DNA from: Rhodeus uyekii
Lineage: Eukaryota > Chordata > Actinopteri > Cypriniformes > Acheilognathidae
Direction: 5' to 3'
Length of the DNA: 64,000 nt
Assembly: GCA_037043235.1 (NCBI GenBank)
Contig: JAWRVZ010000103.1
Span: 1,961,001-2,025,000, forward strand
The notes beneath the pieces are model-generated. The model was not told the DNA's origin and made no database searches. It was given only the letters and a program-made list of their open reading frames with translations. Below are positions 31,080 to 43,700 of this stretch, one piece after another. Each line of letters begins with the position of its first letter. Position 1 is the first letter of the stretch. A program made the position numbers and the translations under genes.

Positions 31080-33057
31080 TTAATTAATTATGTTGTCTAA
31101 ACTGCTCAATGAATCTCTTATTTACATCATGTTTGAACTGTTAGTTATGATGAAAGCATTCGTGAGAAAGCAGAAATCGAGTTGGAGAATGAACACACAT
31201 CTGTCATCAGTTACAATGACATCGCTGGAACCTTTCATGTAATGGGAGTAGATCTAAATATAATGCTATAATCAAAACTTTTCTCGATTAGTGAATCTCA
31301 AAAGCTGTAATGGTAAAGTAGTAAAAGATTTTAAGACCGCTCCACATGTAATACATTTCATAAGCAAGTTGTTATCAAGTCATAGCAGTGGGCGTTGAAG
31401 TCTCACAGGAGACATGCCCCTTACAACAGATAGTTCAAATCAGAGGCCAAGTTAGGATAGAAAATGGCCTTTTATTTCAAAATAATGACAATTTTTGGTG
31501 TAAAAAGCATACTAACATTATAAGTGCACCTCAGGAAACATTATAAAATAATGCAAAAATGTAGTTCATGATCCTCTTAAACGAACATTAAAAATGTTGC
31601 AATTAACTGAAATAGTAATTAATATATTTTATACATACAATTTTACAAATGCCTTTAATAAATGTCTTCTGAAGCAAAGCAATGGATTTTTTGTGAAAAA
31701 ATAAAAACTTATCACACTATAATGAAGGTCACCCTTCAACAGGAAATCGACTCTCTCATGAACGTGTACAGTCATTGTCGGAGGCCAGTTATTATAGTTT
31801 TTGAAACTATTCAGTACCATTACAAAGCTGGGAAGAGCCAGGATGGTATTAAATATAACTACAACTTTGTTCAGCTGAAAGAAAAAGTCATATAAACCTA
31901 GGATTGCTTGAGGGTGAGTAAATTAGGGAATAATTTTCATATTTGGGTGAACTATTCTTTTAAAGCTAAATAGAAATATTTCAATTAACAAAACCTAATA
32001 AAAATGATAAAAGTACATAGAATTACTAAAGCTTTTTTTTTTAAAAATGAAAACTTAAAATAGAAAAATTAAGAGCCAATTTAGCATTAAAAAACTCTAT
32101 AACATAATCTAAATGACGCAAACATTTTTTTTCCATATGTTGGATCATGGCTGTTGGGATTTGATTCCATTTAGATAAAAGAGCATTAGTTAAGTCAGTC
32201 TTGATGTTGTGGTGATGTGTCCTGGTTTGCTGTTCAAATTCATCCCAAAAGTGTTCAGTAGAGGCTCAGATATAGGCTTTGACCGACATGAAATATAGTT
32301 GTTTATTATACCAAGATGGTTGCAGAATTACCTGATCAGAATAGACTTTGGCGTTGTAAAGCACTTTGGACTCCAACCCAATAGGTCGTGGAAATGCAAC
32401 TTTTACATTGATACAGAAGAAGTAGGTGAACATTTGTATGGTAAATTAATTTTCCTTTTGTGTTCCACTGAAGAACGTCATACAGGTGAGTAAAGCTTTA
32501 AGATTTATATTCTTTGGATTTAAGGGGACTAACCAAACTTGTTGATTACATTTGGGTGGAGGTATGCTCCAGTGTGTGTTTTTAGTACATCAACATAACT
32601 GTAAAAATCATTTAAAAGGTAATTTAATTGGTTTTAACAATTGTAGTTTTTGTCTGAAAACATTAATTGCCATGTGGAATTGATTTTAAATTGTTGAAAA
32701 GGCAGTGATTAGCATAATACATTTTTAGGAGGTGAATTGGTTGTTGACTGTCTGAAACTCCTGTTTTCAATCAATCAAGCAAATTTGGAGCTGTTGTCGG
32801 TGACAAAACAATGTTTCAGCGGAACGGTTATTAACATTTTAATGAAGTTTTTGCTCAGTGGGTTTTCATTAGATGACTCTGCTTGACTTCTTTTGTTGGG
32901 GTTGCTGACAGACGCTATTTAATGGAAGTGCTCTACCTGCTGAGTCCAACATCAAATGCACCTGCCTGATACAACCAGCTCCTCAGATTCACTTTATTTC
33001 CATGCTCTTTTGGTCACTGTGCTGAGACCGACATTGCGATAATGTGGACAGGTCATT
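31080..33057. other. No gene; remnants of common fish repeats
   Basis: 31895-31962 (ttgcttgagggtgagtaaat, then tttgggtgaactattc) is the end of a repeat very common in cyprinids. 32135-32290 (gccatatgttggatcatggc-like, then catcccaaaagtgttcagta) resembles the minus strand of a Tc1-like transposase gene. The rest is AT-rich and unclassified. Confidence 0.5.
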
Positions 33058-33178
<121 letters not shown>

Positions 33179-33570
33179 GCTTTGTAATTGGTCAAAGTGT
33201 GGAAAGTCTCAGACGCTTTTATCTCTGAGCACTTTTATAGGACAGACAAATCTGATTACTGTCAGCCCTGCTCTTCAGATGCTGGGAGAGTCCATTAGAT
33301 AGACTGAGAGTGAGAGAGGGAGAAAGTAAAAACATATTAGGTGTTTTTGTCAGTGGCAGTCATGATGTAAAGGTCACAGTAACAATAAATGTCTCAATAT
33401 TTGTTGCATCTGTATGTTCAATGTTACCACAGGTTATTCTTTTAAGGTGCATTTTGCCAACTTTAACCTTTTACATAACTCAAGTCGAAATTCATTGTCA
33501 TTTTGTTCAGCATGATCTTCACTGTAAGAGCTGTTTCCTAGCAATTATTACACATACACAAAATAATATA

Positions 33571-34600
33571 CAGTAATACCTCGGTTTACGAGTTTAATTT
33601 GTTCCAAGAGCGAGCTCGTAAACCAAAATGCTCATACACCAAAACAATTTCCCCCATAAGAATGCACTAAAAATCAATCAATTCGTTCCACACGACCATA
33701 AATGCCCATTTCAAATATTTTTTTTGGGTTTTACCCTATTAATTACAGTTAAAATTATAACCAAGATCTATAACTACAAATTAATAATTGACAAGTATAC
33801 AATAAAAATACTTGACGATTTACTGTAAAGCACTTTAGCTTAGCCGTGATGGAGACGAGAGGAGGGGGAGGGGGATGTTACTGTCAGCTAGGGAAAACAC
33901 AAAACCCGGTTTTCAAGTGCAAATGAGTGAATTTATTATAATAGTGCAGAAAAAAAACAATGTCCGTTGTTGTAGGGCTGAAGTAATAATCTAGAGTGAA
34001 TGTCGTCGAACAAGGGCGATCCAGAGACAGCGCGCGAGCACTGTCAGAGACAACATAGGAGGCAAGAAATAGGCAGATGACATGAGAATCAGGTGCGTGA
34101 GATGATGGGTGCTGCAGTGATCAGTGACCACGCCCCCCCCCCACACACACACAGGCAGAACTAGGAGACAATGAATTCATGAACCGTGACAGTTACTGCT
34201 TAGAGGTACTGTATGTGTGTATTTCACTACGTGAACAATAGCGATCACAATTAATTAATGTTAACAACAGGAGGTAAAACCGCTGTAAATCACTTATAAA
34301 AGTATCACTGTGGTGAATGATGCAGCCAAACTGAGCGACGCTGAGAGAATGAACGAGTGAAGGGGTGATAAAGGGGTTGGAACCGCGTGACTGTGTTATG
34401 AGAGGCTGTGTTTAGGTTATTTCCAGTAAAAATACACGCGACGATGCTGAGCGTTAGGACTTTTTCCACACAAAAATGCGCGTGGGTGAGGGAACTTTTT
34501 TCTCGTACACCGATACAATGCTCGTACACCGATTTGACCCTCCATGCTCGTACACCGATTTGCTCGTATACCAAGTCGCTTGTAAACCGAGGTATTACTG
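33571..34600 (+). mobile_element. Pogo/Tigger-like MITE, TA target, carrying a nested solo LTR
   Basis: TA flanks cagtaatacctcggtttacg at the left and its inverted form ending ggtattactg at the right. Internal cgagctcgtaaacc and tgctcgtacaccgat repeats are characteristic. An inverted relative is at 56547-57530. It has no transposase. Confidence 0.85.
33882..34191 (-). mobile_element. Solo LTR with GTTAC target duplication
   Basis: TGTCAGCTAGG...GAACCGTGACA is flanked exactly by GTTAC (33877-33881 and 34192-34196), so it inserted into the older MITE. Its polyadenylation-like signal is on the minus strand (gtgaatttatt on plus). Confidence 0.85.
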
Positions 34601-34602
34601 TA

Positions 34603-36000
34603 TTTTGAAATGTTGAATTTTAGGGTCCAAGCAACATTGGCTCATTGGCAAAAATGTGTTTATGCTTCACAAGAAAGTTGTCACTCATGCTCAATTGTCC
34701 ATCCAACTTTCTAATATTAATCTTAATGGGTACTTAGACTAATCAATCTGTAAGTAAGTGCTGACAATGGAAATATTAATTGATATCATGCTCGCATTGC
34801 AATTGTTGATGCAGGAAGTGGACAAATGTGTCTAAGGGGCAATAAAAGGAATATGACTGAACATAGTCTGCTTCATAGATCTTCACAATCCACACTGCTG
34901 AGTACATCAAGAACATTCCTTGAACAACATCTTTCGTTTGAGCTTAGCTGGTTAGTTGCTAAATTGTGCGAGGCAACTGAGCACCTCCTGTTCACTTATG
35001 TGGTTCATTACAGCCACTCTGTTCAAGCATCTGCTCACCTGTAACCAGTTCAGTGGCTGAGTAATGCTGCGCCCAGTAACTTGAGCTGTGTTTGATATGC
35101 CCATATGTTTTCAGCATCTTAGCACAAGAATGCACATTGACTCTTTGGGTGACATGTTGGAGTTTCTCTACAGGATGTCTCATGGACTGCTTACTGTATG
35201 GTGAAACAACCCAATTTCAATACAATAGAGTGATTCTCTGAAAAATCACCTACATACTGTTATATATTTACCAGTAAAACTCAGATTTACCACCTCCTCC
35301 AGCCATCTGTTGAAAGAGATCACGCATGAACTGTGACATTGATGACAAATCCATTGTAAAAATGTCACAGAAATTTTAAACAGTAACAGTAAAACCTCAC
35401 AGGAAGTTAATCAGCCTGAATTGCAGGAATTTTGTGATTTTGACCTTTCTGATGTCTTCTGTAGCTGTTCTCTTTTTTATTCCAACATCCCTGAAAAAGT
35501 GAACAGTATTGAAATAGCTGTACTCTTCTGTAATTAGCTCTTTTGTCATTTCCTGACCCCAACTTCCCCTCTCAGCCATTCTGAATCTTTCAAAAAAAAA
35601 CAGGAAGGGAGAGCTTCCTTTTCATCTCTTAGTGGCACAGTGGCAAATCGGCGCTAATTGTTTTGAGATAATTAGGACTCCTGGAAGAGGTATAGAAGGC
35701 CTTGACTAAAATGAGAGGTCAGGAAAAAAGACGTGTTTGAATAGAGGAGGGAGCAGCTCATGTGCTGTTCTTCTCATGCAACAAAACTTAAGGCCCCTCT
35801 GATTTTATTTTCTCGCCAAAGAGAAAGTTGTCATAAACACCTCATACCACAGCAATGTCCTAAATACCTGTTTGAAGAAACTGAGATTGTGTTATTGTGG
35901 GTGATGATGCACTCAGGTGACGATTCAATACAATTCACGGTACTCATATGATCATATGAAACTATTGTGATACTTTAAGTCAATATTATTATTATTACTA
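34603..36000. other. No gene recognised
   Basis: AT-rich, no exon or element ends that I can support. Confidence 0.4.
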
Positions 36001-36003
36001 CAG

Positions 36004-36060
36004 TAATCCGTCGCCACTTTGCGGTTGCAAGTTTTGCCCCAGTGCATCGCAAATGTTTCA
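36004..36060 (+). mobile_element. Pogo/Tigger-like end fragment
   Basis: cagtaatccgtcgccacttt, then gttttgccccagtgcatcgc, resembles the end at 46457 (cagtaatccctcgtcacttc). Only one end is present. Confidence 0.5.
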
Positions 36061-36098
36061 AAAATCACCTGCCAATAATTTTTTATCTTTATGTTATA

Positions 36099-36643
36099 CT
36101 GTGGAACCCACTCAAGCTCGGTTAACTCGCCAACCCTATTATGTCAACGTTTTTGAAGTGGAACCGCTAAATTCCCTCATTTTCTTAGCATTTTATTATT
36201 GGTTATGTCGATTCTTTTATGTTGCTGAACCCTGATATCTTGAGCACAAAAGAGGGACAAATTCGGTTACCTCGATCCCCGAGACTAATGATCGTACCGA
36301 GTTCACTGCGCAGAACTAGTGTTATGAGCGACTGTGTTTATGTGTGTTGTGACTGAGTTTATGCTGTGAGCGAAATTGTGTTTGCAATGTTGGAGAATAT
36401 AATTAAAGGTTTGTATCGAGAATCGAAGGTGTTTTTTATTGTATACTGGTAAATATCTGCTGTTAGTTGGTGCACATATGCTTTTTGTTGTTAGCAAACA
36501 TATACAGTGTATGTAAATTTTTATAGCATGCCGATCGCTTCATCAAACATATCGCCATATTGGCTTTTGGTTATCTCGATCATTAGTTATCTTGACGCTT
36601 TTTTTGCAACCCCCGAGGCCTTCGACAAAACCAGGTTCCACTG
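36099..36643 (+). mobile_element. MITE of the 'cagtggaaccc' family, TA target
   Basis: TA flanks ctgtggaacccactcaagct at the left and aaccaggttccactg at the right. It is the mid-sized member, a shortened inverted version of 13864-14806. Confidence 0.8.
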
Positions 36644-36645
36644 TA

Positions 36646-37369
36646 TTTATATCTGTGCTACTCTTGATTTCTTGGTTTTACTCCAGTAGAAACAATTGAA
36701 ACACCAAAGATGGTTTAATATATTTTTATATGTGTGTTTTATTAGACAGTTGAACAACTGTTTGGAAACCTTATCAACAGAAAACTCAATCTAAAAACTC
36801 GATCTATCTTAATGCAATGTGCAACAAGTCTCTCATACCAGCCACCAAGCTAATGCATGGAGTAACGTTAACAACTTTCAACACACTCAAGTACATTTTA
36901 GTATGATTGTTTTGACCAAGTACAACACCACTACGTTATCCCACATTTTTAATTTGCCCAGTAAAGTAATCTATATTAGTATGTGAATTTACATGATCAA
37001 ACGTAACTATAACGAAGTTCAATTTCAGTAAAGGAGGCAAACATTAAACGTAACTTTAATCATAAAATAAATATAAGCAGCAAAACGAAAAACTGCGTCA
37101 TACAAGCGTAATAAAAAAAGCAACATAAAATGTCTCGGACTCTCAGCCCTGCCCTGCTTCATACCACAGTAACATTAGTAAGACTGTAATACATTATCTT
37201 AACCCTTAACATGATTTCTGCCTGAGTCAATTATTACTGAGATTTTTTTCCATCAGCTGTGACCCTAGTTTTTTTGTGACCACAACTGACCAATTCTACT
37301 TCAACAGACGAGACCTGAATTAAACCTAAAACAAACAGATGTGAAGTATAGATGCACTGATCGACTGGC
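36646..37369. other. No gene recognised
   Basis: AT-rich stretch; nothing identifiable before the DIRS fragment. Confidence 0.4.
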
Positions 37370-37830
37370 CAGGGACCGTAATTGGACGATTTTAGCAATC
37401 AGATCCAGCATACCCTTTGAAGGCTGTGGTTGAAACCGCCTCCCCGAACCCTCTTCTTTCTGAGGGGAAGTTGGGTAGCAATGCTCTTTTTTGTGTAGCA
37501 CGGTGTGAGTAGCTTGTTTTTGATGTTTGGGGATCTTCTCGCTCAGCAGACCCTGATGTTTGGTGGCACGGAGAGAAAGATCAGTGACCTGACTAAACTC
37601 TGAAACTGTGTCAGGGCAAATACCCCTGCCCGCAGGTCTCCTAACAGATCTGAATTGTAGGTGTGCAATAATGACAACATGTTTAGATGTGCTACCGCCT
37701 GATGAGATGCTGCATAAGCTTTACCAATAAAAGCTGAAGTTGTTCTGACCAGTATGGCGGGCATTGCCTTTAAGGATGATGATGCCTGATGAGAGAAGAG
37801 CAACGTCTCTTCAACCTTAGACATTGCCAA
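37370..37830 (-). pseudogene. DIRS gag fragment
   Basis: Minus-strand translation (SKVEETLLFSHQASSSLKAM, IGKAYAASHQAVAHLNMLSL, NSDLLGDLRAG) aligns with residues of the gag-like ORF around 22015-22230. The shifted continuation toward 37370 matches its basic C-terminus. Frames are broken and the rest of the element is absent. Confidence 0.75.
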
Positions 37831-38218
37831 AAAAGAGCACAGTTATCGGGCAGACTATCACTGTTCTGTTACAGTAATTGCCAAATTTATCAATATAATT
37901 AAAGGGTATATTTTGACTTGTAGTTTGTGTCCCCTTACTGGCTATTCTGAGTATAATGCATTATAATGCTGTCAAATAGGCAAAAAAAAAAAAGACTTTA
38001 AACAGTAAACAAGACGCCACTCTTAGTGCAAAACCTCTGAGTAATTTGGGGTAAGACGACACGGAGCTTGGAACTTGCATCCACACACATGGAGACACAT
38101 CAACAACTGACAAAGACAAAGGAACACAAGAGGGCTAAATACACAAGGAGGTAATGAGGGCATTGGCTAACAAGACAAACGAGTTGACTGATGATGCAAC
38201 AGGTGAGGAACCCATGGG

Positions 38219-38615
38219 TGTCAGAGTTCTGTCACTCCAGTTTGGGTTTCTAGTGTGTTGGTTGACAGAGCTCTGACACTGCCCCTTTGTTGTGTCTTGT
38301 GATTGTAAACCCCACCCATCTTGTTCCCTCGTTTCCCTCATTACCTTCCTCATGTGTTCCCTGTTTAATCCTTGTGTGTTTGCTGTCCTGTGTGGTGTCG
38401 TTGTCATTCTATGGCTGTCTGGTCCTGTGATGTGCCTGGTTCTGTGTTTACCGGTCCATCCGGTTTGTTTGTGTCCTTTGTTTCTGTTTAGTTATATTGA
38501 TAGTTAATGTTTTCCCCCACGTGGGTGTTTTCTTTTGTGTGTTTATATTTCTTTTGTTATCATTAATAAACCCACTTTTCCCTACATTTGAGTCCTCCCT
38601 TAATGATCCGTGACA
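38219..38615 (+). mobile_element. Solo LTR with ATGGG target duplication
   Basis: TGTCAGAGTTCTG...GATCCGTGACA is flanked by ATGGG at 38214-38218 and 38616-38620. An AATAAAC signal is near 38564. The flanks (cacaagagggctaaatacac on the left, gaacacggaagggaacagg on the right) look like an older antisense LTR, so this is probably an LTR within an LTR. Confidence 0.9.
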
Positions 38616-38620
38616 ATGGG

Positions 38621-39061
38621 AGAACACGGAAGGGAACAGGAAGTGCATGAATGACTCGACAGGCAGGAAGTACTCAAAGGACAAGACTGACGGGTAACTC
38701 CGTTAATGAAATATCTAGTATATATCTCCTTATTTAATGATGATTCGCATAATATTACAGAATTTTTTTACTGTATTAGAATAAAGTTGTTTTGTAATGA
38801 TTAAAATCACTTATATTTTAATTAAAACAGAACAATAAATTATACCATTGTGTAAATAATACAAAAGTGTATATAATATTTTTTATAGTAATGAGAACTT
38901 GGGACTAAACTAACTTGGTCTGAAAATAATATCACAATGCAAAAAGCCTTCAGTGTCCTAATAGAATTTTTTTTTTTTTTTACTAATTTCAACTTTACAT
39001 TTTATTTCATTTTTTGTGTGATAAAATTAGATGCACCTGTGTGTTGAGACTCAAACATCTA
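38621..39061. other. No gene; AT-rich
   Basis: The first ~80 bp may be the continuation of the older LTR interrupted at 38219. The rest is AT-rich without features. Confidence 0.4.
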
Positions 39062-39824
39062 CCGTATTTTTCCTCGGTAGCCGTAGCCGTGGTGATGATG
39101 ATTGGGGGCAATGGTGGACTTTACAGCGATGACTGTGGCGAGGGGGGCGTGGTTCAGCGAGGTCTGCAGCGGGAGAGAGAGTCGAGCGTGAAGCGTGAGA
39201 GCTGAACGCGCATGTTTTGGTTGTTGTTTTGTTTTTGTTCAAGTCTGAGGAATTAAAAGAGCCCGTGATTCTCAGCACGCTGACCCTGCTTCCTTCATTT
39301 CCCTGTGACAAAAGAACATTACCACACTGGTGCCAAACACGGGAGAAAGAGGGAGAAAGGAGGAGGCAGGGTTCGGCATGCGCGTTCGGCGATCACGCTT
39401 CACTCTCTGTGAGTCACGCCTCTTTCTCTCGGTTTCGTTTCTCTTCGTTTCTTCCTCGTTTCTCTCAGTGAGGAAGAAAGTGATGACAATGACTGCGTGG
39501 ATCTGTCCTTCCTCATTTCTGATAGCAGCGAAGAAGAGGAATTATTGGGGTTCGAATAAAAACATTACAGCCTTATTTTTGTTACTTTCACTGTTTACTT
39601 TAACTTTACTGACTAATAATGAGAGTAAAGATAGTTCTTAATGTTACATGGATGGCATAAAATTGTCCTTAAACTGCCTTAACTGTCCTTAATCAACTTT
39701 ATACAGTTGATATCAAATATTTTACTACAGTATTTGGTTTTAGTTTCTATTTTTTCTAGATTTTCCTCCTTTAAAATTGGGTGCGTCTTACATTCCGGAG
39801 CGTCTTATATGGTGAGAAATACGG
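39062..39824 (+). mobile_element. Pogo-like DNA transposon remnant, TA target
   Basis: TA-ccgtatttttc at the left and gagaaatacgg-TA at the right form short inverted ends, with cttacattccggagcgtctt near the right end as in the known family. Around 39468-39560 a plus-strand frame encodes an acidic tail (SEEESDDND, then SDSSEEEELLGFE, stop) typical of the C-terminus of pogo-type transposases. Its middle (39160-39350) may hold a foreign LTR piece: a ccctgtgaca end, then tggtgccaaacacggga, which resembles a primer-binding site. Confidence 0.6.
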
Positions 39825-39826
39825 TA

Positions 39827-41308
39827 ATCTGTTCTACAATTTAAAATGAAATTTTATTCTCTATCTTGTGTGTGTTTTTAGTGATGATTATAGTCAAATG
39901 GTTAAGGATGGGAGATACTGATACAAGATGGTAGAATCATCTCAATTACAGATGAACTATCATCTGGACAGTTTATACAAATGACTTATCCTTAGGATAC
40001 CTCAAAGGGCCTGTCCTACACTTGGTATATTCTGAGGCTGGAGTCCTGCAAGCCAATTTTCAGTTGGAAGCCTCATTTACATAGCCGTTCAAGAATCGGA
40101 GGAAGCATCTCGCAGCGGGGAATGTTAACAACCCCAGTGACTCAATTCCCTGTTGAGTTAATGACCTTGCGGCTAGAACATCTAGAATGCTTGATATGAT
40201 CACAGGCAGTGGCTGGGATGGACTCTCGTGGCCATGCACAAGAAACCAACAAGCTTATTCTCACGTTGAAGAACTGACAAGCACATCGTGCTGCTCAGAT
40301 CTGATCCAAACTTTTTCCTCTGCACAAACCACATACTCTGATTACATAACCATAATATTTTTTCTTGCCATTCTCCTACACTTAAATGACTAATAAAATA
40401 AGAAAGCGGAGGCAGAGCAGTCTGTGTTTATTGAATATACATCTTTTTCTTTCCGAATCGGTGCATGAAATTATAACGGCCCCAAAGGGACGAATACGTG
40501 GCCATATCCTAATTCAGTCTGTTACAATAGTTTATGTTTGTGTGGTGCTCCTGTTCTTATCTTCACATTGATTTGCTGCCAAAATGGGCCGTTGCAATAC
40601 ATGAGGGATTTGGAAAGACCTCCAAATGAAAAGGCTGAGATTTCAGTGAAAACAGTTGGTAGGTGTGACATCTCTACAAAAATCTGTAGTTGTTTGAGAC
40701 AGCTAGCGGGATGCCGCCTTTAGTTGCTTGGATGAAAAGTATCTGATAAATGGTAATTAACCAAAACAGTTCCCACAGATAAATCTGTTAATTTAGTGGC
40801 AAACAACCAGATTCTTATTGTTTTGCAGACAATAACTGGGTCTAATTCTACACAAGCAAGTCATTGTGATCTGCTATACCTTCTGTAGTGGTTGGGTGAT
40901 AGTTGCCACACAAAACCAGAGAGACTTTACTTACACATGCTAGCCAAACATTTTGATTCACCTACTTAAAGTTGAATCAAATCTAATCTAAAGTATGACA
41001 ATTATATACTGAGCAAAAACAGTAAACCAATCACAAAACTTATTTTTGAAGCACTATCTTTTATTTTATGGTAGACTAAAAGTGACATTTAGATAGAATG
41101 GTGGAATCAATTATTAATATGCAAATTTCTGTCATGAAACTATTGATGGCGCTGGCTGGTCCATAACTCGATCTGGTAGTGATCACATTATCTACATCGC
41201 GCAGCTGATCAATTGCTGTTGCATCAGTGGTTATTGAGCTGCTCCTCAACACTCAGATATGGTAGTGTTTGCTGTAATGTTCAAAAATGCTCCACCTGTA
41301 TAGATCAG
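39827..41308. other. No gene recognised
   Basis: Non-repetitive-looking AT-rich sequence. 40000-40330 has somewhat higher complexity but no exon signal I trust. Confidence 0.4.
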
Positions 41309-41602
41309 TGTAACGGAGTTAAACGTTCAGGGAGGAAGGAGGCGGGAACCGGCAGACGTTAAACACACTTTAATATTCAAAATAAACCATAAATACAAAA
41401 CGAAAGTAATGGCACACAAAACATAACATGAACTCCAGGCCTGGTCCTCTCCCGTCTTCACTGTCGTCGCTTCTCCTTTTAAGTCTCCGCTCCTCCGTGA
41501 GACGAGAGACACCGGTGGCTTCGCAGGTGGCGCTCATTACCAATCACGCCACCGGCTCTCGTGACGCTCTCACGGTCCCTCGACCCCGCCCTGCTCGCCA
41601 CA
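41309..41602 (-). mobile_element. Solo LTR with ATCAG target duplication
   Basis: On plus it reads TGTAACGGAG...GCTCGCCACA. ATCAG lies immediately on both sides (41304-41308 and 41603-41607). The polyadenylation-like signal (aaacacactttaatatt on plus) is antisense. It is the best-preserved member of the family seen at 6240, 12960 and 17205. Confidence 0.9.
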
Positions 41603-41784
41603 ATCAGCTACAGGGGTTATTTAATGTATGTTACATGTGCAGCAGCATGTCTAACATGCTCACAGTAATGTCTGCCCATTTGCAGCAGCGTAGCAGATTT
41701 ATTCAGCCAAAAGCAATTTCATTACAATTGCCATGTAAGAACCGCGAGCTCTCGGGTCTTTGTGCAGTGTTGCTTCATGTTGCT

Positions 41785-42631
41785 TCACCAACACCACAGC
41801 ACTGATTAAGAAATCGCAGCAGCGACTATACTTCCTCCGTAAGCTGAGAAGAGCCGGAGCCTCAGCCCCCATCATGCGCACCTTCTACAGAGGCACCATC
41901 GAGAGCATTCTGACCAGCTGCATCACTGTGTGGTACGGCGCCTGCAACGCATCCTGCCGCAAGGCACTGCAGCGCATAGTGAGAGCAGCTGAGAAGATCA
42001 TTGGTGTCTCTCTCCCACCCCTCCAGGACATCTATAACACCCGCCTCTCCCGAAAAGCCCTTGCTATTGCTAGGGACCCCACCCACCCATCCCACAGCCT
42101 CTTCAGTCTGCTGCCATCAGGGAGGAGACTACGCAGTCTCCAGGCACGGACCAGCAGACTGAAGGACAGCTTCATACCCCAAGCTGTCAGGGCATTGAAC
42201 TCTCTCCCGACTCTGCCACCTCTCCCCTCTTCTGCACCAAGGACCTGATCTCTGAATCCCCCCCCCCACCCCCTACCCACCATCAGTTATTCTCTTATTC
42301 ATCCACCTCATTATGTTGTCCTTGCATTTCTCTCCTATTACATTTGCACTGCCTTAATTTGTAATTTGCACTATTACTATTTACTATTGTTTGCACTATT
42401 TGCCATCGCCACTTTACCTCCATAACTCACTTTATCCATCTAGTTTAATTTTATTGTATTTTATCTTCATCTTCTGTTGTTGTTGTTGTTGTTACTGTTA
42501 CTGTTAAATTATTGTTGTTGTTAACTGTATTCGCCTTGGGTCTGAGAGTAACGGAATTTCAATTCTCTATATGTATGCACTGTATATATTGCAGAATTGA
42601 CAATAAAGCTGACTTTGACTTGACTTGACTT
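41785..42631 (+). mobile_element. 5'-truncated L2/CR1-like LINE
   Basis: The 3' end of a LINE ORF2 is followed by a 3' UTR that finishes with caataaagctgactttgact and short ttgact repeats, a tail type seen in L2-like elements. It lies between the solo LTR and another LTR fragment. 5' truncation is usual for LINEs that insert by target-primed reverse transcription. Confidence 0.65.
41788..42248 (+). pseudogene. C-terminal end of LINE reverse transcriptase ORF
   Basis: The frame encodes TALIKKSQQRLYFLRKLRRA, then TFYRGTIESILTSCITVWYG and RKALQRIVRAAEKIIG, the conserved C-terminal region of fish L2-like LINE polymerases, with stop TGA at 42246-42248. The catalytic RT domain and endonuclease are missing, so it is not functional alone. 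Within this part I see no stop or frameshift, suggesting a fairly young copy. Confidence 0.7.
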
Positions 42632-43029
42632 TGATGTTGTGTTTTCGTGTCACGCGCTGTTTTTGCGTTTTTGTGAACATGCAGCGATGCGCGTCCGCAT
42701 TGGCTGCATGTTCATGTCTTGTCATTGAGAACCCCACCCCTCCTTGTACTAGTGTTTTACTTTGATTTGCCCCAGCTGTTTCCCTTTCAATTACCGTTCC
42801 TCCTGTGTTTATGTAATCCATCCGCGTTTGCTGTCTTGTGCCGTTTCCTCAGTGTTTTTCCCCGGATATCCCTGAGTCAAGTCTTGTCTAGTTCATGTTT
42901 TGAGTAATCTTGTCTTGTTTTTCCCCCACGGGGTAGTTTTATTTGAGTTTTGTTTATTTTTTACTAATAAAGAGCATGCACTTCTGCATCTTTGAGTCCT
43001 CGCCTCATCTCCCTTCACCTAACCTGACA
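42632..43029 (+). mobile_element. LTR fragment related to 11787 and 38219
   Basis: It contains gaaccccacccctccttg, cccccacggggtag, an AATAAAGAGC signal and gagtcctcgcctca, and ends aacctgaca. The 5' part is missing next to the LINE. Confidence 0.6.
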
Positions 43030-43700
43030 AATATCTATTACCATGCCAATCTCACAAAGAGTTGGCATGACAGAAGTAAAATTAATATATGAAACATGTT
43101 CAAAATTTTAAGCGAATACAAATTGCTTTTCTTTATCCTTTGTCTAAATAAATCTATTCATATGCAAAGTTGAAAATGTTATGCATTTGTTTACATTTTT
43201 GTTTAGATTTTTAATACATTAATTAACTGATTTCTTTATTTTATTTGCATGGGAGTTTTTAAAATGTGTCTTTAAATCAATGAATCTTTCCATCAAAGTT
43301 TTAAAGGTTTTGATAAACACAGACTACCGTTCACAAATTTAGTCAGTAAGACTTAAAAAAAAAACATTTTCATGCTCACCAAGGCTGCAATGATTTGATT
43401 AAAAAAAATGCAATAATATTGTGAAATGTCATTGCAATTTAAAATAACTGTTTTCTATTTTAGTGTATTTAAAATGTATTCCTGTGACAACAAAGCAGAG
43501 TTTTCAGCATCATTACTCCAGTCTTCAGTGTAACATGATCCTTCAGAAATCATTCTAATATGTTGATTTGTTATTCTTATTATTATTAATGTGCCCTTAA
43601 TTTCTTTGAAAAAACAAAACATTGCGTAAATGTAGTCAAATATGTCCAAATGTTTAATTGGGCTGGATTTCATTTGGCTGTACCAGGGCACGCTTTGCCT
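43030..43700 (-). repeat. Cyprinid-type repeat (43330-43590) in AT-rich sequence
   Basis: ctcaccaaggctgcaatgat, taatattgtgaaatgtcatt and acatgatccttcagaaatca are the reverse of the repeat at 7015-7235. The flanks hold nothing recognisable. Confidence 0.65.

Noticed and set aside
39160..39350. Full LTR and primer-binding site inside the pogo-like remnant
   Set aside because: tggtgccaaacacggga resembles a primer-binding site, but the gap to the putative LTR end is too long and no duplication or LTR start was found. It is mentioned only as a possibility.
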